64,000 bases of DNA from Oegoconia quadripuncta (lineage: Eukaryota; Arthropoda; Insecta; Lepidoptera; Autostichidae): contig OX438751.1 of the NCBI GenBank assembly GCA_949316235.1, positions 3,682,413-3,746,412 on the forward strand, in the 5' to 3' direction. Position 1 is the first letter of the stretch. Every line of letters starts with the position of its first letter. The notes below the pieces were generated by a model. That model searched no databases. It saw nothing but the letters and a program-made list of their open reading frames with translations, and was not told the DNA's origin. Positions 47,154 through 57,119 of the stretch are shown in pieces. The position numbers and the translations under genes were made by a program.

Positions 47154-47219
47154 TAGTAATAAAAGCCGCCACAGTAAGCCATTCAATATAGAGCTGCATA
47201 TTGTGAAGTCGATTTCGAC
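47154..47219 (-). CDS. Candidate internal exon, weak
   Basis: ttatttccgcag (minus strand) is a good acceptor, and the phase matches the donor at 49220: the carried G plus gtcgaaat gives NPGRNRLHNMQLYIEWLTVA. The only donor is a weak A|GTAAAA at 47153, and its outgoing phase (1) does not match the terminal exon (0). It may be chance, or it may need one more exon. Confidence 0.25.
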
Positions 47220-47419
47220 CTGCGGAAATAATAAGTGTTAGTAAAATTTTGTTGTTGTTCATTAGATAATTATTACCACCAAAGTAAAACATTATAAAAT
47301 ACAAATACAAAATACAAAAAAAAATTAAATTGATACTGTTCCTTTCTCTTTTGAACAATATGATGCGACAGCAAGACTCCAAGACAGGTTTTAGTTTAAT
47401 TTGTTTGCAACACAATCGA

Positions 47420-47555
47420 CATTAATGGTGTTCATTCTGTTGTATACAAAATAAACCAAACTAAAACCAGTTTTGGAGTAGTGCTGTTCTAGGAAGAAAG
47501 GGAGAGTACCACTTTAAAACTGGTTTTAGATTAAAACAACAAAATCGACATCATT
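47420..47555. mobile_element. Family I foldback element
   Basis: attaatggtgttcattctgt on the left and caaaatcgacatcatt on the right are roughly complementary. The inner arms aaaccagttttggagtagt and accactttaaaactggttt match too. It is a short palindromic element of about 135 bp with no coding capacity. A piece of the same family is at 39008-39090. Confidence 0.55.
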
Positions 47556-48409
47556 AGCTGATAATTATGGTGTTTAATTAAACACAAATACTTCGCCACG
47601 ACAATTGAAATGTTACTAATAATTGAGAACCATTGATTAAACTTGTCAATAAACCGTGGTTTCTGGGATTACTGTTTAAGAAGTTTAATTGCATCATACT
47701 TTAGAATACGCTTAAAAATAATTTAAAAAAATTGTCTACCAGTCTGTAACCACCAAGCCTTTTGAGTGCAGCAAACTCCTTCATGTCTTAATGAATTTGC
47801 ATGTTGTTTTTCATGAATCTAGAAAGTCTTGCTGAAGTACTATTATGCCAATTTTCTTTCACGTGATCAACTGTATCAATTATTTTTCATCCAGAGTAAA
47901 ACATCTTCTTGCTCTTAGTCTGAAATATGTGTTTAAATGTGAACTCAGAATTTTGAAATCTGTAATTAGGGTTCCTCAACAAAGTCACTCTGTTAAGTCT
48001 GTCTGTTTATTTTACTTTATTTTACTTTATTTTACTTTTTTATCATTTATTTGTGAGATTTTATAACATATAAATTTGTTAAATTTTTACTACAGTTTTG
48101 GTGCATATACATACCAGGGATATTATTGAAAATGACATTAATTTGTTACATGTTCAATCAATATTTAATTATAAGATTTATACTACAGTTATGGTGCATA
48201 CATACCCTGTTGGGGGGCGGTCGCGCTAATGTTTCAACGTAAAAACTAAAACGTAGGTTTCGTATTTTATTTTTTGATTCATAATGTAACAAGCTCTATA
48301 GAAAGATGTGAACATCCAGGGGATAGCACTAGAAACAAGGGACTGTTAGAGGTGTTATAGAGAACTATCAGGTGGGCCTCTGTTCAGCAGTGGATTTCTG
48401 CAGGTTTAA
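47556..48409. other. Core of the large element, intron-like
   Basis: AT-rich. A (TTTTACTTTA)n run is at 48008-48045. The piece tgggcctctgttcagcagtg at 48374 resembles the RTE-like LINE end at 30047-30151. No exon is found. Confidence 0.4.
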
Positions 48410-48986
48410 GGAGGTAGACATAATAGCATGTGTTGTATTAACTAGGGGAAATTTAGAATACATAGCAAAGATTATTACTTGATAGACCTAAATTAATTAG
48501 AAGTAGTTGCACCACAAGTCTTAGCAGATACAAATAAGTTAATTGGGCATGCTAAAAAAATATTATATTTTCTTCTATTTTTTTATGAAAAATAAGACTT
48601 TTATAAGAAACTAACTTGAATTATTATATTTTAAATTGACAATGATGAAATGAATAGGCCGACAAATGCCAACTGAAACTATCAATCATTAAAATCATGG
48701 AGGTAAACATATTAGCATGTGTTGTATTAACTAGGGGAAATTCAGAATACATAGCAAAGATTATTACTTGATAGACCTAAATTAATTAGAAGTAGTTGCA
48801 CCACAAGTCTTAGCAGATACAAATAAGTTAATTGGGCATGCTAAAAAAATATTATATTTTCTTCTATTTTTTTATGAAAAATAAGACTTTTATAAGAAAC
48901 TTACTTGAACTATTATATTTTAAATTGACAATGATGAAATCAATAGGCCGACAAATGCCAACTGAAATTATCAATCATTAAAATCA
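48410..48986 (+). repeat. Direct duplication, about 289-bp unit
   Basis: Copies 48410-48698 and 48699-48986 differ at only a handful of positions. Each contains tagcaaagattattacttga and cttagcagatacaaataag, which are parts of the 181-bp unit of array D at 53700-56750. So core and right arm share a repeat. The near identity indicates a recent duplication. Confidence 0.93.
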
Positions 48987-49219
48987 AAATATATACAAAT
49001 GGATGTTATTGGTAGGTATTAAGTTTTTTTAACATACCCATTGTAATATATAAACAAGGATTATTTTATGAAAACCTTCAAAGAAATGTTGTGGTCGGCG
49101 GTATAAATATTTACACAACAAACATATTGTAGATATTTGTGCAATTAGGATTAAATAGCCAATATAATTAGCCAAACATATTTCTAAATTTTAATTCTCT
49201 TACCTGGTGCCCTAGGTAC

Positions 49220-50006
49220 CTGGGTTTAAGAATTTGCTCTTAAATTTTTCTAAATGCTCCATGAAGGTTAATCGTTCGCCAATTTTTGGGAAAATTTTCT
49301 CCAATGAATATTCAGTAAGTAAGGATAGATGACTCTTCTCAATTCCTTCTTCTGCAAAAATAAACCAACCATAACAGTAAGAAATAAGTAAATATCTTGC
49401 CTGACGTCATTATTTTTCTTGTAAATACATTAGGTAGGTATGAGTAGTGTGCAGTGTGCCCCTCAACATGTCACGTTCATCCCATAAATTGGCGCATTGT
49501 GGTATATGAAGAAACGTATATAAACCTGAATTTTATCAATGCTCACCTCAGGCACTTCGCTACAATACAAGGAGTTAAGCAAAGAAAACAATAAACATGT
49601 TGGAATTACTCCGTGCTAGCCCATTAAATTGAGGGCGGAAAGTAGAGAGACGTGGTCATTACTCCACCGACAAGAGCATAGCTCTTAAATTGAAGAATAA
49701 GAAGTCCATACAAGTTTTTGGGCATTGTAGTTATATGTATACCTCACACAAACTCACGCCCGTATATCTCAGGGCGTAGGGAACACTGACCGGGGACTGT
49801 GAAGAGATAGAATAAACAGACTAGAGGCAAAGCAAGCATTTTTTCCTTTACCGGGTTGCGCCTGCGCTAGGTAGGCTCTATTATTACGTCTCAGTTTCAC
49901 TTGGTACCTTTTGTAAGTATTTTTGCGACGAATCATGTAGGTACTCACCTTCGAATTTGTTTATAATGTCTTGAGAGTAGCCCCAACTACTGAGCAGTCG
50001 TGACAT
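49220..50006 (-). CDS. SAM-like domain gene, first two coding exons
   Basis: Exon 1 runs from ATG at 50006-50004 to 49949 and ends in a near-ideal donor (cgaag|gtgagt). Exon 2 runs from 49351 (acceptor tatttttgcag) to 49220 (donor cccag|gtacct). Both junctions are phase 1 and join cleanly. The product starts MSRLLSSWGYSQDIINKF, continues through EEGIEKSHLSLLTEYSLEK and KIFPKIGERLTF, and ends MEHLEKFKSKFLNP. Small size, the G-I-x(5-8)-LLTE pattern and the I(F/P)PKIGERLxF helix fit a SAM-like (sterile alpha motif) fold, a protein- or RNA-binding domain. It sits between the arrays of the 14.4-kb element, so I take it as a transposon gene. The role in transposition is unknown. The middle of the protein is not found. 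Confidence 0.68.
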
Positions 50007-51480
50007 AGTAATTTCTTGATCTATATACTATAAACTCACTTGAAATCACAAACTAACCTTTTTTACGAAAATTTCGACTCGACACATACTCAACCAAGGA
50101 ACGACTAAAAGTAGTAGACCGAGTATTTCGCGCCGACGCCGACAGACGCAGGGTTGCCAGATGTAATTTTCCAATTTTAGCCAGATTAAAAATTCTCTTA
50201 TCCAAAATGTTATTTTTTCAAAAAAAAACCGCTAAACTTCATTAAACAAGAATAACAAATAAAATTGTAAATGAGTGTCTATAATTTCATAATTAATACA
50301 AACGCGCGCGGTTGCGCTTTGGTCAGCGTAAAGCTTCCGATATTGTATGTGTGACCGTGGGAATACCTATATTGCATTGTAATCGTTTTGTATTTTCCCC
50401 AATATTTGTTATTAGTTATAGACTATTTTGTTATACTCATTGACATTTTCATTTTTCAGATTTTGAATGCCCTAAAAGTATTGTCACGATCGTATCACTT
50501 AGTATGAAATTCCATTTTGGGGCACTGTTTCTTTATCTTTCGTTTACCGTCAATTCGCCTGTTTAATTTATTTTCAGAAATATTTCGCCAGGACCGCAAT
50601 GTTTCACCAGAATAAAATATATAAAATACCCCAATCAACTTCTTTTGGATCAAGTATACTTTAAAGCTATAAAAACAGGTCAAGCGCGAGACCAATGACG
50701 ACGCTTGTATGTATAGATATTCTTATTACTGTTTTTTACGTTATAGCAAAACAAATTACCCGTCATTAAATTAATGAAGTTTGTTAAACGTTAAAGCGTT
50801 ACATTTCGAAAGATTTAAATAGTTATTTTAAAGAAATTGGTGTGGGAAGCTTACTGGACTGGACTTAAAAAATAATAAAAGAAGGGTGTTTCATTACCTA
50901 GGGTTTTGTAATAATAAGTTGTCTTCCGTCGGTTTTTCCGGAATCTTATAATCTTTAAGAGTAGAGTGAATAGCATTTACTGAGATCGCATGCTTCATCT
51001 TCGGCCACATCATCACTTCACATCAGGTGAAAAAGTCATACATAAAAAAATATATTATTTAAATATATTTATTCATACATATCAATATATTAAAGTTATC
51101 TGAAAGCGAAACTCGTAGGCGTTACGCATTTTATGAAACTACTAATGAACAGGAATCCTGAAATAGCCTCAATCGCCTGTAATTTTTCTTCTAGGTAACC
51201 CAAATGGGTACTAGTAGGTAATTTGTCGTATTTTTTCGGATCGTAAATGGCGAAACATTTCGCTGAACTGGATGCGGGCCGGCAGCAATGTTGTCAAAAT
51301 TTATTTACAAAAAAGCGTCGAGTTGACTTTAAAAACCGCTAGACAGTCAAATTTTGGCGAGGAAAGCTAGAGGAAATATTATTATTTATTATTTTCAACA
51401 TTAAGCTTATTAGTAGCTCATAATATAACTGGATATTTACCACGAGCATATGGGGTTTCCCACTTAAATGAAAAAAAACC
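50007..51480. other. Core to right arm transition; probable promoter side
   Basis: Upstream of the SAM-like gene on the minus strand. The 66-codon frame at 50495-50695 is unsupported. A LINE A scrap lies at 50931-51048. No TATA box or initiator can be called with confidence. Confidence 0.35.
50931..51048 (+). mobile_element. LINE family A, decayed 3' end
   Basis: ttccgtcggtttttccggaa, then gagtagagtgaatagcattt and cttcacatcaggtga, matches the 6081-6320 copy from the LPASVFPES region onward, with deletions. It inserted within the large element. Confidence 0.7.
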
Positions 51481-51484
51481 ATAG

Positions 51485-52300
51485 TTTAAGAACTTTAGCT
51501 GTTGTCGCTAAGTTCTTGTTAGTTAATTTTGCTAAAGACATTCGTCCTCAAATAATAATAATAATAATGCCGCACGATCACACCGACTAGCTGGCCTCAA
51601 ACGAGAACCGACCTCCATTACCCAGAACACCAGTTCCGAGAAAATTTTAAAAAATCGTTTTCTAAATTCGTATAGCAATAGTAAAATCAAAGTAGTAGTC
51701 GCCTAGCCAAATTGATAGTTAAGAACTTTAGCTATTGCCGCTAAGATCTTATTAGTTCATTTTGCTAAAGATATTCGTTCTCAAATAATAATAATGCCGG
51801 ACGATCATACCGATTACCTGGCATCAAACGAGAACCTGGTAACGATTTCAGGCGGTATTACCCAGATGACCCAATTCCGAGAAAATTTAGAGAAAATCGT
51901 TTTCTTAAATTTGTATAACAATAGTAAAATCAAAGAAATGGTCAGTTACTCAAGTTGATAGCTAAGAACTTTAGCTGTTGTCGCTAAGTTCTTATTAGTA
52001 AATTTTGCTAAAAATATTCGTCCTCAATTAATAATAATGCCGGATGAAGACACCGATTACCTGGCCTCAAACTAGGATACCCTTTATTACGAGAACCTAG
52101 TAACGACTTTTGGGGGCATTAGCCAGAACACCCAGACCCGAGAAAATTTATAAAAGATCATTTTTTAAAATTTATAGAACAATTAGTAAAATCATAAAAG
52201 TCAGTTCCCGCCAAGTTGACAGTTAAGAACTTTAGCTGTTGTCGCTAAGTTGTTCTGCGTTAATTTTGCTAAAAATATTCGTCCTCAAATTTTAAATACA
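51485..52300 (+). repeat. Subterminal array C, about 233-261-bp unit, 4 copies
   Basis: The landmark aagaactttagctgttgtcg starts at 51488, 51721, 51964 and 52225. Each unit opens with an imperfect palindrome: AAGAACTTTAGC, seven bases, GCTAAGTTCTT. Then come attttgctaaa and an (AAT)n stretch. TTAGC/GCTAA motifs are prominent. Confidence 0.9.
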
Positions 52301-52389
52301 AACCGCTATAGGAACCTACTATCGGTCTTTAGGGAATTAACTACTTATTTAATTACTAGCTTTAGCTCGCAAATTCGTCCGTGTACAAT

Positions 52390-52690
52390 TTAAACAAAAA
52401 TAATTTGTGAATACATTCTATACACTTTTCTATATCGGGTGCCATAAAAACATAGCGCCTCGGATTTGTGTAAGGCCACCTCCAGATCGAGCATCCTTAT
52501 GCGCCTCACCACTTGTGCTACTAACACAGTGGCAAGGCGTGCCGCTTCCCAGTACGAGCTCCCCCGTGCCGTCACCTGCGTATCGTGTGCATAAAAGGTG
52601 ACATCCACGCCAGGAAGGAGGTCGCCCCTCAGCACCCAGTAACCGATGTTTCACAAGAGCGGGCCTAGCACCGAACCCTGTGGAATACGG
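52390..52690 (-). pseudogene. R1-like LINE reverse transcriptase fragment
   Basis: On the minus strand one frame reads RIPQGSVLGPLL (an RT motif), a TGA, then WVLRGDLLPGVDVTFYAHDT, then WEAARLATVLVAQVVRRI and LEVALHKSEALCFYG. This is fingers/palm RT sequence of an R1-type LINE. The catalytic YADD appears as YAHD, so one catalytic aspartate is lost, and there is an in-frame stop; the copy cannot be active. Other open frames here are shadows. Confidence 0.8.
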
Positions 52691-52799
52691 TACCACGTTT
52701 TGGATAATCTATGAACCTATCCGAGAGGCAGGCGCCCACTATTCGGCATAGGTATGGAGGCATGTCATGGAACTTCAGTGCCTCTATAATGCCCCCCCA

Positions 52800-53180
52800 G
52801 GGGACTGGGGAACTTCGATATTGACCTTAACGACGGTAACCGGTTTCAAGACAACGTGAGAATTAGCCATGACTTTCGTCTTGTCTATGTTAATTTTGAG
52901 ACCTGAATGGAAGAAACGTTGTATATTCGTCATTTACATTTTTGCCTCCTCCAGTACGCTGGTGAACCTTCGGGGATATTACATCCCCCTGAGTAACACC
53001 CACACGTAATTGAATGGGTTTTGACTTTTGATCTTGTAGTTACACATTTATTATAGCGGCGTCAAACAGATATCTCAACATCTCGTATATCTCGCCAATC
53101 GACTTGAGATCGCTGCAGAGATTCTAGAATAGCACAGATTTCGACAGAGTCGAACGCTATCATGCAGTCCATGAATGTAA
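52800..53180 (-). pseudogene. RTE-like LINE reverse transcriptase fragment
   Basis: Reading the minus strand from about 53180: FMDCMIAFDSVEICAILESL, then QVDWRDI. After a frameshift come VGVTQGDVISPKVFT-like residues, and later KINIDKTKVMANSHVV. This order (DYEKAFDSVE-like, QVDW, GVTQGD, KxNxDKTKVM) is that of the insect RTE-type endonuclease/RT, with the FADD block deleted. Several shifts and stops are present. It abuts the R1-like fragment. Confidence 0.72.
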
Positions 53181-53690
53181 GACACAGTGGCTTTTTACTC
53201 CTCTGTCGCTCAAGCCCATTCCATATCATTACCTACCGTTTACGTGAACTCATCTCTTACGTCTCTACGTCTTCTTACTGCTGGGCTAAGCCAAGACGGG
53301 GTATCCTGACCCGGTACGAGTAATGATATGGAACGGGCTCGAGCGGTTGTAGCTCACGTAAACGGCAATGGTATGGAACGTGCTTACTACGCGGCAAGGC
53401 TGATTCATAAAACCCACATAATAATATCCGCTTTCAGGAACACACAAGTCGTACAATTTCAAATTTGGAGCAGCTATCTCCATCAAAAACTCTAACCTGA
53501 ATGTCCCTTGTTTTTTCCTCAATTTCTAAAATGAATGCCGTAAGAAGAATTCTAAAAGCGAGCGTGTAGATCTAAACAAGGAAGCCAAATTAAATAACAA
53601 CCTTGATAAAGAAAAAAGAAAAAACCATGGCATAACACGATAAAGTTGAAATCACACTATTTATCGTGGTAATCTGTCAAAACAAGTGAC
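53181..53690. other. Unassigned sequence in the right arm
   Basis: aagcccattccatatcatta (53211) and taatgatatggaacgggct (53322) are inverted relatives. The 78-codon minus frame 53286-53522 has no known domain. Possibly further LINE debris. Confidence 0.35.
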
Positions 53691-54312
53691 ATAGTAGTCG
53701 TAGAGCAGCATTTTGACATTAGTTTGCGATAAAGCGTGCGTTTTTAGCGAGATCAACTTAGGGAAGTTTGGAATATGTATCAATGATTATTATTTGACAG
53801 TGCAAGAATAATTTGAAACAATTGCACAACAGTCTTAGCAGATACTCATAAGTTTAATTGTATTGTATAGACAAGGACTTTTTGTGAATTACATATACAA
53901 TTATTAGCTAGCTGTGTTAAAATTTTAGCAAGTTCAACTTTAACAAAGATTATTACTTGAGCGAGCAAATCAATTAGAAGCAGTTGCACAACAGTCTTAG
54001 CAAATACGAATAAGTTTAATTGTATTGTATAAGTAAGGATTTATTATGAATTACCTAGAAACATATTAGCTAGTATCGTTAAGATTTTACCGAGACCAAC
54101 TGACAGAAGTTAATAATATATAGCTATGATTATTACCTGACAGAGCAAGAATTATTTGAAGTAGTTGCACAACAGCCTTAACAGAAACTAATAAATTTAA
54201 TAAAATTTTATTGTATAGATAAGAACTTTTTATGAATTACATATAATTTAAAAAATACATATAATACTGGTTAAAATTTTAGCAAGATCAACAGAGCAAA
54301 GTTCACAATATA

Positions 54313-55177
54313 CAGGGCGTCCCAAAGTTATGGGACATGAAGGGGAAGTACCTTAAATATCGTAGATAGTGAATTTTGCTCAAAGAAGACTTTATGTTAT
54401 TTTTAAAAGTTAGTAATTCTGCATTCATAGATTTTCTAAAAATTATTTGCTTCGGCTGGGAATCGAACCGACTCAAATGTGAAAAAAAAAACACCCTACT
54501 TTTATGATGCCAATCGAAAGAATAGCTAAAAAATAATAACTCTGCCTAAGTAACATAGTATTTTAAAAGAAAGGAACAACGTGAAATTAATCATTTTAAT
54601 CAAATAAAAAACATACATGAAACTGCCGTAGTCAATTAAGTAGGTATTTTTTTGTAAATTAATTAATTAAATGCTCAAAATGTGATCCCTCTTGTCTTAC
54701 GCAAATCGCCAATCTTTTAATGAGCCCGCTGCCTGTTGATTTTCTAATCATTTTATGGTGAACACTCGATGTGATATGGCACAATTCTGTTTGCAACTCG
54801 CCTACGTTCTCGTATCGCTTTTTGTATAGCATATCTTTCACGTATCCCCAAAAGAAGAAATCACTTTAGCAATAAATAACTTTCTTGAAATTTGACTCAA
54901 TCATTTTATGTTGTTCCTTTCTTTTAAAATACTATGTTACTTAGGCAGAGTTATTATTTTTTAGCTATTCTTTCGATTGGCATCATAAAAGTAGGGTGTT
55001 TTTTTTTTCACATTTAAGTCGGTTCGATTCCCAGCCGAAGCAAGTAATTTTTAGAAAATCTATGAATGCAGAATTACTAACTTTTAAAAATAACATAAAG
55101 TCTTCTTTGAGCAAAATTCACTATCTACAATATTTAAGGTACTTCCCCTTCATGTCCCATAACTTTGGGACGCCCTG
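54313..55177. mobile_element. IS630/Tc1-mariner-type element with 268-bp inverted repeats
   Basis: It is 865 bp long, flanked by TA (54311-54312 and 55178-55179), with ends cagggcgtcccaaagtta. The inverted repeats (54313-54580 and 54910-55177) are each 268 bp, and I count about three differences. The middle (54581-54909) encodes the end of a transposase on the minus strand. The N-terminal and central transposase regions are missing, so it is non-autonomous. It sits in array D, giving a relative date: younger than that array unit. Confidence 0.9.
54659..54875 (-). pseudogene. Transposase C-terminus (IS630/Tc1-mariner superfamily)
   Basis: The minus-strand frame reads LSDFFFWGYVKDMLYKKR, then ELQTELCHITSSVHHKMIRK, and ends RLAICVRQEGSHFEHLIN plus stop. 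The pattern D-F-F-x-WGYVKDxxY and the end RxxxCxxxxGxHFEHL are the hallmark of the C-terminus of a large insect IS630/Tc1-mariner transposase group; the D in SDFFFWG is the last catalytic acid of the DDE/D triad. The earlier catalytic residues are absent because the element is internally deleted. The 60-codon frame starting at 54841 is the tail of this longer frame. Confidence 0.83.
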
Positions 55178-56760
55178 TATATCAAAGATTGTTACTTGAC
55201 CGTGCCAAACAATACGAAGCAGTTGTACGACAGTTTTAGCAAATACGAATAAGTTTAATTATATTGTATAAACAAGAATTTATTATGCCTTACATAGAAA
55301 CATGTTAGCCAGTGTCGTTAAGTTTTTAGTGAGATCAACTAAGGAAAATTTAAAATATATATCCAAGATTATTTACCTGACAGAGCAAGATTAATTTGAA
55401 GCAGTGGCACAACAGTCTTAGCAGATACTAATAACTTTAATTGTATCGTATAAACAAGGACTTTTTATGAATTACATAGAAACATTTTAGCCAGTGTTAT
55501 TAAGTTTTTAGCGAGATCAAGGAAGGAAAATTAAAAATATACATCCAAGATTATTACCTGATAGAGCAAGATCAATTTGAAATAGTTGCACAACAGTCTT
55601 AGCAGATAGTGATAACTTTAATTGTATCGTATAAACAAGGACTTTTTATGGATTACATAGAAACATTTTAGCTAGTGTTATTAAGTTTTTAGCGAGATCA
55701 ACGAAGGAAAATTTAAAATATACGTCCAAGATTATTACCTGACAGAGCAAGATTAATTTGAAGTAGTTGCACAACAGTATTAGTAGATACTAATAACTTT
55801 AATTGTATCGTATAAACAAGGACTTTTTATGGATTACATAGAAACATTTTATCTAGTGTTATTAAGTTTTCAGCGAGATCAACGAAGGAAAATTTAAAAT
55901 ATACATCCAAGATTATTACCTGATAGAGCAAGATTAATTTGAAATAGTTGCACAACAGTCTTAGCAGATAATGATAAGTTTAATTGTATCGTATAAGCAA
56001 GGACTTTTATGAACTATATAGAAATATTTTAGCTGGTGTTGTTAAGTTTTTAGCGAGATCAACTAAGGCAAATTTAAAATATATATCCAAGATTATTACC
56101 TGACAGAGCAAGATTAATTTGAAGCAGTGGCGCAACAGTCTTAGCAGATACTAATAACTTTAATTGTATCGTATAAACAAGGACTTTTTATGGATTACAT
56201 AGAAACATTTTAGCTAGTGTTATTAAGTTTTTAGCGAGATCAACGAAGGAAAATTTAAAATATACATCCAAGATTATTACCTGACAGAGCAAGATTAATT
56301 TGAATTAGTTGCACAACAGTATTAGTAGATAGTAATAAGTTTAATTGTATCGTATAAGCAAGGACTTTTATGAATTATATAGAAATATTTTAGCTAGTGT
56401 TGTTAAGTTTTTAGCGAGATAAACTAAGGAAAATTTAAAATATATATCCAAGATTATTACCTGACAGAGCAAGATTAATTTGAAGCAGTGGTACAACAGT
56501 CTTAGCAGATACTAATAAGTTTAATTGCATTGCATAATCAAGGAATTTTATGTAGTACATATAAACTTATTAGCGACTGTTTTTAAGTTTTTAGCGAGAT
56601 CAACTAAGGAAAAATTTAAATAGATAGCAAAGATTATTACTTGACCAAGCAAAATAATTTAAAGCAGTTGCACAGTAGTCTTAGCAAATACGAATAACTT
56701 GAATTGTGTAGTTACAGACAAGTCATTTTTATCAATTAAGTACAAACTTGTAAGCTTATA

Positions 56761-57119
56761 TAGCTAAGTTTTTAGATAGATTCATTTCGGGACGTTAAGA
56801 ACATATACTGAGGATAATATTTTAGTTCAGTTTGCGAAGTTTTGTGGTGATGTTGACTAATATGTATCTTTGCCGCTAGTAACAACAAAAATTAGTAAGA
56901 ACCGTGACTTTCTTAGCACTAGTAAATAACAGTCCATTGCTATCACAGCCAAACAACAACTTTGTTACTACGAATAAGGACAAATTGCTGGATAAAGAAA
57001 GAATTTAGCAGTACTGACTAATTTTTTCAGCTAAATATTGTTTGACCCTGCAGCTAACTGCTCTTTATTGAGGTAGAAAAGCCATCGCTACGGTTACAAA
57101 AATTTTTGATTGGACAACT
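56761..57119. other. Right subterminal region of the large element
   Basis: Not clearly periodic, but with many TTAGC/GCTAA copies (for example gaatttagcagtac, cagctaaatattg, gcagctaactgc). Confidence 0.55.

Larger units (their letters stand above)
45621..47419. other. Core of the large element, left half
   Basis: Contains the terminal exon and a candidate exon (listed separately). The rest, 45970-47150, is AT-rich and intron-like. The 92-codon minus frame at 47137-47415 overlaps the candidate exon and is mostly intron. Confidence 0.4.
53700..56760 (+). repeat. Subterminal array D, about 181-bp unit, at least 12 copies
   Basis: The aagttt/aacttt landmark before aattgtatcgtataaaca recurs near 53850, 54012, 54192, 55251, 55433, 55614, 55795, 55976, 56156, 56337, 56517 and 56696. 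Inner spacings are 179-182 bases. The 54192-55251 gap equals one unit (about 192) plus the 867 bases added by an inserted transposon and its TA duplication. Each unit holds agcgagatcaac and cttagcagata. Central units are nearly identical. Confidence 0.95.

Noticed and set aside
47137..47415. 92-codon minus-strand frame
   Set aside because: Most of it is poly-K/F/Y AT-rich sequence upstream of a candidate splice acceptor; only the last part could be exon.
54303..54494. Mirror-image 63- and 67-codon frames at 54303-54494 and 54996-55199
   Set aside because: They are the same inverted-repeat arm translated twice; not independent genes.
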